Assembly: GCA_937951485.1 (NCBI GenBank)
Contig: CALEDJ010000058.1
Coordinates: 23,294 to 87,293, forward strand
Length of the DNA stretch: 64,000 nucleotides
Direction of reading: 5' to 3'
Origin: an uncultured bacterium
GTDB taxonomy: Bacteria > Hydrogenedentota > Hydrogenedentia > Hydrogenedentales > CAILVY01
The notes below the pieces were generated by a model, which was not told the DNA's origin, searched no databases, and was given only the letters and a program-made list of their open reading frames with translations. The position numbers were made by a program, and so were the translations under genes. This document shows positions 1 to 8,820 of the stretch, in pieces. Position 1 is the stretch's first letter. Every line of letters starts with the position of its first letter.

Positions 1-357
1 TCCGCGGGCATGGACTACCAGGAAATCATCGCGGGCACCGTCGGCAAGCAGAACACCTACGGCACCATCGTGGGCCGCATCGCGCCGGGGCCGTTCACCT
101 TCGCGCGCGTCAGCACCTTCGACAACGAAGGCGTCATCGGCGCGTATGTGGGCGAGGGCCGTTTCACGGACGACAAGATGCAGACTTTCGGCGGCTACGG
201 CGTGGTCGAAATCCCCGATTTGCAGGAACTCCTCCGGCATATTTGTGAAAACGGCTTTGAACACCACGTTGCGATGAACAAGAGCCGCGTCGCGCGGTCG
301 GTCTATGAAGCCTTCGACACCTATCTTGGATGGGATGTTTACTGGCACGGAGGCTGA
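1..357 (+). CDS. L-fucose/L-arabinose isomerase-like protein, C-terminal fragment (truncated by window start)
   Basis: Frame open from base 1; ends ...GTIVGRIAPGPFTFARVSTFD...GYGVVEIPDLQELLRHICENGFEHHVAMNKS, resembling fucose isomerase family C-termini. Confidence 0.7.
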   Translation, partial: SAGMDYQEIIAGTVGKQNTYGTIVGRIAPGPFTFARVSTFDNEGVIGAYVGEGRFTDDKMQTFGGYGVVEIPDLQELLRHICENGFEHHVAMNKSRVARSVYEAFDTYLGWDVYWHGG

Positions 358-417
358 AGAGCCGCTGCCTGACGCCGAGGCGCTGACTATTCCGATCCAG
401 AGGAGACGTATCAGATC

Positions 418-1662
418 ATGCATTCCATTCGGTTTTGTTTGTTCATGCTGCTCTTGCCCGCAGGCGGCGTGATGAGCCAAGAGATCATCAGGACATCGGC
501 GATTGCGCCGGATGATCCCCTGTTGCCCGACGGATTTCGTATCGCGGCGCATCTCGATTGCGGCAATCAGACGCAGATCGCGCAAGAAACAGGACCGCGC
601 ATCGCGGTGGTCTCCGGCGAGGCTTATCACTTTCCGGGAATCGAGGGACCGCTGGCTGCGGCAGCCTGTTCCAAAGATCAGGTGGTGATCGCCGTGAGCG
701 GAATGGCTCCGGATACGGAATACGTGCTTGGGTTCACCTGGTGGGATGCGAACGAGCAAGGACGCGTTCAGTCCGTGCGTTTTCAGGCGGGCGAGGGGGA
801 CGGATGGCAGACGGTGCTGCCGCCGGTGCGCGCCTGCGCATATCTAATGGACAAATCCACCTGGGCGCGGGTGTTGCTGCCCATTACGGAGGAATATCGC
901 GAAGATGGCCAGGCGCAGGTTGCGTTTGTGCGCGAAGCGGGACCCGATGCGGTCGTCAACGAGATCTGGCTGTTGGAAAGGGCCGAATCTTCCACGCGCA
1001 AGCGCGTGCTGATTGTTACCGGCGACGACTATGTGGGGCACCGTTGGCGTGAAACCGCCCCGTATCTGGCCAATCTGATCCGCGAAGATGAACGCCTGGA
1101 GGTTTCCATCACGGAATGCCCCGCCATTTATGGTTCGCCGTTGCTCGATTACTACGACGCCACCGTGATTCATTTTAAGGACTATGCCGAGCGCCTGCCG
1201 TTGGGATCGGAAACACGAACGGGCCTGGAACGCCATATCGCCGGCGGACGCGGCCTGGTCATCACGCATTTCGGGTGCGGCGCGTTTCAGGAGTGGGATG
1301 GTTTCGTGAAGATTGCCGGGCGCGTCTGGAATCCCGCAATGCGCGCCCATGACCCCCACGGCCTTTTTGAAGTGCGCATCGCCGACGCAACGCATCCCAT
1401 CACCCGTGACATGGAGGCCTTCACGGTGGAGGATGAACTGTACACCTGCCTCGACGGCGAGACGCCCATCCGCGTATTGTTCGAGGCGACCTCTGTCGTG
1501 GACCAGCAGGTTTATCCGATTGGTTTCGTGGTGGAAGGAACGCCGGGGCGCGTTTTTCACGGCACCCTCGGTCACGATGTCCGCGCGTTCAGCGCGCCCG
1601 GCGCGCGCGCCATGTACTGTCGCGCCGCGGCGTGGACGGCGGGCCTTGACCCCGCACCGTGA
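418..1662 (+). CDS. Secreted ThuA-like domain protein
   Basis: Signal peptide-like N-terminus; KRVLIVTGDDYVGHRW...VIHFKDYAERLP...GGRGLVITHFGCGAF pattern typical of ThuA/trehalose-utilisation family. Confidence 0.75.
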   Translation: MHSIRFCLFMLLLPAGGVMSQEIIRTSAIAPDDPLLPDGFRIAAHLDCGNQTQIAQETGPRIAVVSGEAYHFPGIEGPLAAAACSKDQVVIAVSGMAPDTEYVLGFTWWDANEQGRVQSVRFQAGEGDGWQTVLPPVRACAYLMDKSTWARVLLPITEEYREDGQAQVAFVREAGPDAVVNEIWLLERAESSTRKRVLIVTGDDYVGHRWRETAPYLANLIREDERLEVSITECPAIYGSPLLDYYDATVIHFKDYAERLPLGSETRTGLERHIAGGRGLVITHFGCGAFQEWDGFVKIAGRVWNPAMRAHDPHGLFEVRIADATHPITRDMEAFTVEDELYTCLDGETPIRVLFEATSVVDQQVYPIGFVVEGTPGRVFHGTLGHDVRAFSAPGARAMYCRAAAWTAGLDPAP

Positions 1663-1680
1663 CCAAATGAAAGAGAATGT

Positions 1681-2619
1681 ATGAAACGATTCATCGCAAA
1701 GCATTCCCCGCTGTTCATTCTGGCTGCGTTGTGCCTGCTGCTTGCCGTCATGTCACCGCAATTCCGCAGTTGGGCCAATCTGCAGGATGTCAGCGGCCGC
1801 ACCGCCGTCATCGGCATTATCGCGGTGGGGGAATTGCTGGTCATCCTCACGGCCAACATTGACCTGTCCGTCGGCAGCGTCGCGGCCGTCAGCAGCGTGG
1901 TGGGCTGCATGGCGATGAAAGAATGGGACTTCCCGGTGCCGTTGGGCGTGGCGGCGGGCATGCTCACCGGCCTGCTCTGCGGGTGCATCAACGGCTTCTT
2001 CGTCACCAAGGGCCGCATCCCCGCATTCATTGTCACTCTGGGCATGATGATGGCCGCGCGCGGCGCAACGTTGATTCTCTCCGGCGGCAAGCCCGTATTC
2101 GGCCTGCCGGCCTCTTTCGGCTGGTTGGGCGGTTCGGTGGTCTGGTGGATGCCGGTTTGCATCACGCTGGCCGTCGTCATCCTCTTTGCGGTCGTGTTGA
2201 ACATGACGCGCTTCGGGCGCGCCCTCTACGCAACCGGCGGCAGCCTGCAGGCCGCCCGCCTCTCCGGCATCAACGTGGACCGCGTGCGCGCCGGCGCGTT
2301 TGCGCTGTGCGGACTTCTGGCGGGCGCGGCGGGCATGATACTCGCCTCGCGCACCAGCGTCGCCTCGCCCAATGCCGCAGAAATGTATGAATTGGACGCC
2401 ATCGCCGCCTGTGTCATCGGCGGCGCAAGCCTGATGGGCGGCGAAGGGGGCGCATTCGCCGCGCTTGCGGGCGCGCTGATCATGATGGTGCTCCGCAATT
2501 TCTGCACCCTCGAAGACATCAACTTCTATTGGCAGCAGGTCTTGGTGGGCAGCCTTGTCATCGCCCTCGTTTTCTACGACAACCGCCGCAAACGCAAAGC
2601 GGGACTTCTGAGGGATTGA
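1681..2619 (+). CDS. Sugar ABC transporter permease (RbsC-like)
   Basis: Multiple TM segments; NIDLSVGSVAAVSS...GCINGFFVTKGRIPAFIVTLGMM...RFGRALYATGG are RbsC-family motifs. Confidence 0.88.
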   Translation: MKRFIAKHSPLFILAALCLLLAVMSPQFRSWANLQDVSGRTAVIGIIAVGELLVILTANIDLSVGSVAAVSSVVGCMAMKEWDFPVPLGVAAGMLTGLLCGCINGFFVTKGRIPAFIVTLGMMMAARGATLILSGGKPVFGLPASFGWLGGSVVWWMPVCITLAVVILFAVVLNMTRFGRALYATGGSLQAARLSGINVDRVRAGAFALCGLLAGAAGMILASRTSVASPNAAEMYELDAIAACVIGGASLMGGEGGAFAALAGALIMMVLRNFCTLEDINFYWQQVLVGSLVIALVFYDNRRKRKAGLLRD

Positions 2620-2649
2620 TTGACCTGAACCGGCAGGCGGGGAGGAGGA

Positions 2650-3072
2650 ATGAACATGGTGTTTCAGGAATCGTTGACCTTTGACACAAAAAACTCCGGC
2701 GACATGCGCGACATTACCCGGCAGGTGCAGGCCATACTCGACCGGTCAGGCATCCGCACAGGAATTGCCCATGTCTTCAATGTCGGCAGTACGGCCGCTG
2801 TCGGCACGATTGAATTTGAACCAGGGTTGGAAAAGGACCTGCCCCGCGAATTGGGCCGGCTTTTCCCCCCCGGGCGGCATTACGGCCATGAAGCCGCCTG
2901 GCATGACGGCAACGGCCATTCCCACTTGCAGGCGACATTGCTGGGACCCGATTGCACCGTGCCCGTTCAGGACGGCCGCCTCAAACTCGGCGTCTGGCAA
3001 CAACTCTTCCATTTGGAGTGCGATATCAAGCCTCGCCGCCGCGAAGTCATGGTGACGATTGTCGGCGAATAG
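2650..3072 (+). CDS. YjbQ/UPF0047 family protein (secondary thiamine-phosphate synthase-like)
   Basis: Size about 140 aa; HVFNVGSTAAVGTIEFEPG and C-terminal GVWQQLFHLECDIKPRRREVMVTIVGE are characteristic. Confidence 0.85.
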   Translation: MNMVFQESLTFDTKNSGDMRDITRQVQAILDRSGIRTGIAHVFNVGSTAAVGTIEFEPGLEKDLPRELGRLFPPGRHYGHEAAWHDGNGHSHLQATLLGPDCTVPVQDGRLKLGVWQQLFHLECDIKPRRREVMVTIVGE

Positions 3073-3104
3073 TCGGCGCCACCAATCTGGCGTCCTAAGA
3101 ATTG

Positions 3105-3926
3105 TTATTTTTCCGGGTCATCCCCCAGCAGCAGGCGCAGCACGGCGTTGGCCTGGTGGTGCGCGGCCACGCCGACACGCGGCGCCATCAGACCAGTACC
3201 GGGCGCGGCCGCCGTATTCAGGTCGCCCACCACCACCATCGCTTTTCCCATGCGCCGCGTTATCACCGTGTTCGCGGGAAGATGTCCCGCCAGCCCCGAC
3301 GCGAGTACGATGGGCCGGTCCGGAAAGGCGCGCCCATAACTCTCCGCTATCATTGCCTTCACCTCCGCAGTGTCGAAAGCCTCGACCACTACATCCACAT
3401 CGCCGAAAATCTGCGGCACGTTTTCGGCGGTCAGCCGTACGCAGTGGGTTTCGATGCGGACATAGGGGTTGATTCGGCGCAGATTGACGGCGCAGGCTTC
3501 CGTTTTAAGCATTCCGATCTGATCAACAAAGTATTGCTGCCGGTTCAAATTGCTCGGCTCTACCACGTCAAAATCCGCCAGGACCAATCGTCCCACCCCG
3601 ATGCGCGCCAGCGCCACCGCGACGGCGGAACCCAAGCCGCCCAATCCAGCGATGCCCACCGCGGCTTTTTTCAACACGGCGTGTATGCCGGGCGTATGCC
3701 GCGCCGCCATCAACGCCTCCAACTCCGCTTCGCCGGGCATCTCCCCCCGCCGGATCAGCACCACGGCATCGCCGGGTGACAAGGCACGGTCTTCGTTGAT
3801 GGGATATCCGTTCACGACCATGACATCCGCGTCGGGTTTGTACTGTTGACGCAACGCATACAATGTGCAATGCGCCGGCACGCGGACGGCCTGTTCGCAA
3901 AGCATTATCTCCATTTCATCCGACAT
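3105..3926 (-). CDS. ThiS-ThiF fusion (E1-like adenylyltransferase with N-terminal ThiS-like domain)
   Basis: N-terminal beta-grasp-like VVNGYPINEDRALSPGDAVVLIRRGEMP then GIAGLGGLGSAVAVALARIGVGRLVLADFDVVEPSNLNRQQY (ThiF). Confidence 0.85.
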   Translation of the reverse strand: MSDEMEIMLCEQAVRVPAHCTLYALRQQYKPDADVMVVNGYPINEDRALSPGDAVVLIRRGEMPGEAELEALMAARHTPGIHAVLKKAAVGIAGLGGLGSAVAVALARIGVGRLVLADFDVVEPSNLNRQQYFVDQIGMLKTEACAVNLRRINPYVRIETHCVRLTAENVPQIFGDVDVVVEAFDTAEVKAMIAESYGRAFPDRPIVLASGLAGHLPANTVITRRMGKAMVVVGDLNTAAAPGTGLMAPRVGVAAHHQANAVLRLLLGDDPEK

Positions 3927-4205
3927 CCGCGAACTCCTTCAAGATCAAGGGACGCAGCCTTTCGTCCCAGAGAGAGAGACAACAGCATACAGGATTCTAC
4001 GCCGGGCTGGACAAATTGTGTTGTTCGAGGGACTGTGCTTGTTGTCCTTTTCGTCTTTTCCCTGTGAATTTGTCCCTGCCCTGCATGTATGGTAAAGTTT
4101 CCCCAAAAAATGCGTCGGGGGCATTTATCAAAACATACGATTACCGGCGCGCAGATGCCGGTTCGGGTTATTCTCAACCGAAAACGGACACAGGAGGAAA
4201 CACAT

Positions 4206-5216
4206 ATGGTTCGCATTGCGGGTATTGTGGCGTTGTCTTTGGCGTTGCTGGCGGGATACGCCGTCGCCGATGACGATGATTTTATCATGGGCAATTATCA
4301 CGGCCGGTTCGATACAGACGCCCGGCAGGCGCGCACCGTGCGCGCCGAGGTTGCCGCGACCGCAAAATTGCGCTATCGCGCCGTGTTCCATATCGGAGGC
4401 GAGGGGCTGGACACCCGGCGGGTGGAAATCACCGGCAAGCGTGACCGGGAGGAAGACAAACACGCCGCGTTCTCCGGGGAAGTGGACCTCGGCGAAGCGT
4501 TGGGCGGTTTGTATGCCATAGAGGGACGCATTGAAAATGAAACCTTCGCTGGAACCCTCAAGGGCAAGGGTCGCCGTGCCGAAACGGCGGCATTCACCCT
4601 GAAGCGCGTCTTTCTGGAACCGCCCACGCGGGGCATGGCGCCCCCGGAAGGGGCCGTTGTCCTCATGGACGGCCAGAGCATGGACGCCTGGCATACGCTG
4701 CCGCATTGGCAACTGCTGGGCGACGGCAGCGCCCAAGTCGTGCCGACCAATCTGGTCAGTAAACAGGAATTCGGCGACGCATTGATTCATGTCGAATTCC
4801 TTATCCCCTTCATGCCCAACGCAACCGGCCAAGCGCGCGGAAACAGCGGCGTTTATGTGCAGGGTCGCTATGAGGTTCAGGTGCTCGACAGTTTCGCGGA
4901 CCTGCCTGCAGACAATCTCTGCGGCGGCATCTACAAGAAGGCTGTGCCTTTGGTCTGCGCCTCGCTGCCGCCATTGCAATGGCAGACCTACGACATCACC
5001 TTCCGCGCGCCGCGCTTCGACGCCAACGGCAACAAGATTCAGCACGCGGAAATCACCGTCGTGCACAACGGCATCACCATCCATGACAATGTGGTTCTTG
5101 ACGGAGTGACTGCCGGCGGTGTCAGTGCGGAGGAAGCCCCCGCGGGTCCGCTGATGTTGCAGGATCACGGTGATCCTGTCCGTTTCCGCAATATCTGGGT
5201 GAAGCCGCTGGACTAA
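4206..5216 (+). CDS. Secreted DUF1080 (3-keto-disaccharide hydrolase) domain protein
   Basis: ATG preceded by aggaggaaacacat; signal peptide MVRIAGIVALSLALLAGYAVA; GNSGVYVQGRYEVQVLDSF...NLCGGIYKKAVP typical of DUF1080. Confidence 0.85.
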   Translation: MVRIAGIVALSLALLAGYAVADDDDFIMGNYHGRFDTDARQARTVRAEVAATAKLRYRAVFHIGGEGLDTRRVEITGKRDREEDKHAAFSGEVDLGEALGGLYAIEGRIENETFAGTLKGKGRRAETAAFTLKRVFLEPPTRGMAPPEGAVVLMDGQSMDAWHTLPHWQLLGDGSAQVVPTNLVSKQEFGDALIHVEFLIPFMPNATGQARGNSGVYVQGRYEVQVLDSFADLPADNLCGGIYKKAVPLVCASLPPLQWQTYDITFRAPRFDANGNKIQHAEITVVHNGITIHDNVVLDGVTAGGVSAEEAPAGPLMLQDHGDPVRFRNIWVKPLD

Positions 5217-5300
5217 TCAAAGGTGCCAGTCGCGCCCGGCGGGTATGCGGCGCATGCCGCATGCTTCGCCCAAGCCCGGAGACAGGAAAAAGGGTTGCCC

Positions 5301-6029
5301 GTGCATTTGTCTTTAATCATTCCCGCGTACAACGAAGAAGACAGGGTCGGTTACACGCTTCAGGTGGTAACGGCCTATCTGGACGCGCAGCCCTATGACG
5401 CGGAGGTCATCGTCGTGGACGACGGGAGCACGGACGCAACCGGCGCGGTGGTGCGCCCGTTCATCGAACGCCAGGGGAAGACGCCGGTACGTTATGTCCG
5501 CTACGAGAAGAACAGGGGCAAGGGCTACGCCGTGCGTTTGGCGATGCTGGAGCATGCCGGGGGGCAATACCGGGTATACTACGACGCCGACGCTTCCACC
5601 CCCATCACGGAATTGGAGCAAATGTGGCCATATTTTGAAAACGGGGTGGACATTGTCATCGGTTCCCGGGCGTTGCCAGGGTCCGAAATCGCTGTGCGTC
5701 AGGCGCGATACCGCGAACTGATGGGGCGCACGTACAACCTTATCCTGAGATTGCTCCGGCTTACCCGGTTCAGGGATACGCAATGCGGTTTCAAAGGCTT
5801 CACCGCCGAAGCCTGCGCGGTCGTTTTTCCCCGGCAAACGATCAATCGGTTCAGTTTTGATGCCGAACTGTTGTTCATTGCCTGGAAACACGGACTGCGT
5901 ATCGTGGAAATTCCCGTGAAATGGATCAACAGCCCTCGGTCCCGCGTGCGGGTCATCCAGGATTCCGCGAAGATGTTTCTGGACCTCATCACCATCCGTA
6001 TCAAGGACTGGCGGGGCCGTTACGCATAG
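5301..6029 (+). CDS. Family 2 glycosyltransferase (dolichyl-phosphate beta-glucosyltransferase-like)
   Basis: HLSLIIPAYNEEDRVG...EVIVVDDGSTDAT...YYDADASTP; DTQCGFKGF; GTG start inferred. Confidence 0.88.
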   Translation: MHLSLIIPAYNEEDRVGYTLQVVTAYLDAQPYDAEVIVVDDGSTDATGAVVRPFIERQGKTPVRYVRYEKNRGKGYAVRLAMLEHAGGQYRVYYDADASTPITELEQMWPYFENGVDIVIGSRALPGSEIAVRQARYRELMGRTYNLILRLLRLTRFRDTQCGFKGFTAEACAVVFPRQTINRFSFDAELLFIAWKHGLRIVEIPVKWINSPRSRVRVIQDSAKMFLDLITIRIKDWRGRYA

Positions 6030-7644
6030 TCCCCCTCCTGGATGCCATGAATGCCTCCCATAAATCCTGCCGGATGTATGCGAGCAGCAGCACACTGGGG
6101 CGCAGCGCATGGTATTCGACCATGTATTCCGATTTCAGCGCGGTGTCCAGCCGTTCCTGCAGCGCCGGATCGGCGATGATAAACGGCGCATCCGGCGGCT
6201 CCGGAAAGCGTGTCCAATATCCCACCCGGCGATAGCCCCGGAGATACCAGGGCAACGGCCAATAGTCGCCATCGGGACGGATGATATTGATGTGCATCGC
6301 GCGCCCGTCGGGATGAATCGCGGCTATCTCGTCCACCCGCCGCACCAGCCGCATCAGCGCGGTACTCGTGTGCGCATAGACATAGGGGTTGCGCGGGTCC
6401 GCCGCATAGTGCGTGATTCCGAGCATCGTCTGCTGTGCCAACTGCGCCGCACCCGCCAGCATCAGGACCGCAATCACGACCTTCACGGAAAAGGTTCTGC
6501 CCAGCCCCACCAATGCCGCCGCGCCCACCCCGGCCACAATGGTCATCGCATGCAGAAAGACCAGCAAATTCCACGGGGTCTTGTAAGGAATTGCGGAAAA
6601 TAAAAATACAAGAAAAAGCATATATACAGATAAAAAACGAATAAAATGAATGCTTCCTGCCAACCGAGATATCCCTCCCGCTTCACCCGAATCAAGGGGG
6701 CAATCTTGGAAATTCGCCCGTTTCAGGAGCGACGCGATCACCCCGATTGCCGCCAATCCGACAATGATTCCCTCACTCCATCGGGGGCCGGCGCTGCGAT
6801 AGGTGAAGAGCAGCAGATGCAGGTAGTAGTGCCAGGGTTTGTCGTGAATGCCGGAACTGCCCGTGCCGTCCGCGCGGGCGAGGTAGGTGCTGAACGCAAG
6901 GATGGAGTCAATCGGACCGCGGGCATGGGTGAAAAAGGACGAGAACAGCGTGACGGAGACGGCGGCACCCACGGCCAGGCCAACCGCCATGTGCGCCGGG
7001 CGAATGCCTCGGAGGCTTTCGCGCAGGGAAGCCCCTTCCAAAAAGCATGCCAACAGCCATGTGACGACCAGCGCGCCGCCCATCGCTGCGTAAAGAATGA
7101 CACAGGTTTCCTTGGTGGCGTGCATCAGCCCGAGGGCCGCACCGCAGGCGGCCGCCCAGCCGAAGCCGGGCCGCTGTACATATCGCCAGCCTGTGACCAC
7201 TGCCGCGGTGCCAAAAAAGACCAGCATCGGCTCTTGGATATAGTATCGGCTGTAGAAAACCAGTCCATGCGAAACCGCTGCGAAAAGCGCCGCCCAAAGC
7301 GTTGCGGCGATACCCAGTTCCCGGCGCATCAGCCAGATCAACAGCACCATGCCGAATCCGAAAACCACGGGTATAGTCCGAAAATCGGTTTCGGTGCTTT
7401 CCGCCAACGTTCGCGCACCGCTCAAGCGGAGGATCGGCAGGGCGCAGTAATATAGCGTCGGCCCGTGATGCTCATGGGGATCGTATTGGTAAATCCCTTT
7501 CTCAAGCAGGATGCCCGTGCGCACGGCCTGGTTGGCTTCGTCGCCGTGCATGGGCCGCGCACCCAACTGTGTCACCCGCAACCACAGTCCCATGGCAGCG
7601 ATGACTGCAAAAGTCAGCAAAAAAATAAGGTTGCGCAAATTCAC
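6001..7644 (-). CDS. Multi-pass membrane protein of the Agl23-like/TIGR03663 family (glycosyltransferase 39-like)
   Basis: N-terminal LGARPMHGDEANQAVRTGILLEKGIYQYDPHEHHGPTLYY; many TM segments; overlaps the GT2 gene tail-to-tail. Confidence 0.8.
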   Translation of the reverse strand: MNLRNLIFLLTFAVIAAMGLWLRVTQLGARPMHGDEANQAVRTGILLEKGIYQYDPHEHHGPTLYYCALPILRLSGARTLAESTETDFRTIPVVFGFGMVLLIWLMRRELGIAATLWAALFAAVSHGLVFYSRYYIQEPMLVFFGTAAVVTGWRYVQRPGFGWAAACGAALGLMHATKETCVILYAAMGGALVVTWLLACFLEGASLRESLRGIRPAHMAVGLAVGAAVSVTLFSSFFTHARGPIDSILAFSTYLARADGTGSSGIHDKPWHYYLHLLLFTYRSAGPRWSEGIIVGLAAIGVIASLLKRANFQDCPLDSGEAGGISRLAGSIHFIRFLSVYMLFLVFLFSAIPYKTPWNLLVFLHAMTIVAGVGAAALVGLGRTFSVKVVIAVLMLAGAAQLAQQTMLGITHYAADPRNPYVYAHTSTALMRLVRRVDEIAAIHPDGRAMHINIIRPDGDYWPLPWYLRGYRRVGYWTRFPEPPDAPFIIADPALQERLDTALKSEYMVEYHALRPSVLLLAYIRQDLWEAFMASRRGTMRNGPASP

Positions 7645-7656
7645 GAACGGGCATCC

Positions 7657-8592
7657 CTATATTTCCGTCAACACATCATTGGCTTTCAGGGTTTGCCCGA
7701 TGTCCCGGCTCCAGACGCAAATCGCACCCTTTTGGTGCTGTGCGGCGTGGCGCATGGCATGCTCCAGGCGCGATAGGAGCACGTCCATCTCTGCGCCGTC
7801 CTTGGGCGCGGACACCATGCCGCAACTGAATGTAAGCGACATTCCCGCCACGGCATCGGCCACCAGCGTAATCTTTTTCTGAATGCGTTTTATGAAAGAT
7901 TCTGCGCCGTTTTCATCGGTTTCCGGAAGGAAAACCAGGAAACAATCGCCACGGTATCGCCCTGCAATGTCCATGGACCTCATCCCGTTGAGGATGATAC
8001 CGGCCAGGCAGGTCAGCAGCAAGTCACCCATGGGTGCGCCGTTCTCGGTATTGGCCCGCACAAAGTCGTTCAGATGTATCAATATCATGGTTGCCGGACG
8101 CCGATACCGCGTCACCCTGTCCAGTTCCTGTTTCAGGTCTCTCATGAGGGCGCTGCGGTTGAGCAGATGCGTCATGGGATCCAGGCGCACCAGTTGCTCC
8201 AACGCGCCGCGCCGCGCAAGCACGGCCTGCACCCGGGTTGTCAGCACGACGGGATCAAAAGGTTTGCTGATGCAGTCGTCCACGCCGCCGCGCAAGGCCT
8301 CCACCAGGACATCCGTTTTGTTTTCCGGGGTGAGATAAAAGAACGGGATGTCGCGCGTTGTCGGATTCATCAGCAGTTTTTCCCGCAGGCTGGCGCCGTC
8401 CGTCTCGGCAATATCCAGATCGGCAATGATGGCATCCACCGGCCCTTCCTTGATGCGTTTCAGGGCCTCCCAGCCGTTGCCCGCCGAATGCACGGAAAAG
8501 CCCGCCCGGTTCAGGTAATCCCGAATAATATTCAGCGTGTTGGCGTCATCTTCCACCACAAGAATAGATACAGTCTCTTCATTCCGGTGCAT
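7657..8592 (-). CDS. Response regulator with degenerate GGDEF domain
   Basis: SILVVEDDANTLNIIRDYLN receiver; DPMTHLLNRSALMRDLKQELDRVTRYRRPATMILI GGDEF-type N-term, but active-site motif reads RGDCF. Confidence 0.82.
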   Translation of the reverse strand: MHRNEETVSILVVEDDANTLNIIRDYLNRAGFSVHSAGNGWEALKRIKEGPVDAIIADLDIAETDGASLREKLLMNPTTRDIPFFYLTPENKTDVLVEALRGGVDDCISKPFDPVVLTTRVQAVLARRGALEQLVRLDPMTHLLNRSALMRDLKQELDRVTRYRRPATMILIHLNDFVRANTENGAPMGDLLLTCLAGIILNGMRSMDIAGRYRGDCFLVFLPETDENGAESFIKRIQKKITLVADAVAGMSLTFSCGMVSAPKDGAEMDVLLSRLEHAMRHAAQHQKGAICVWSRDIGQTLKANDVLTEI

Positions 8593-8820
8593 GGCGCTTC
8601 CCCAAGGGTTACTGGCGACGGTTCTGATGTGCGCAAAGCCTGAGCGCATTCACTCTAATGGACCTCTGCGCCGGGATGCAAGATCACGGCACAAACACTG
8701 TAATCCGGGCCGGAAAGCGCGCCCCTTTCACCGTGAATGGTGTTGATTACCGCTGGAAACGCGGTTAAGATGATCGCAATCGTCAACAGCCTGTCATCGC
8801 ATAACAGAGGGAATCATCGA

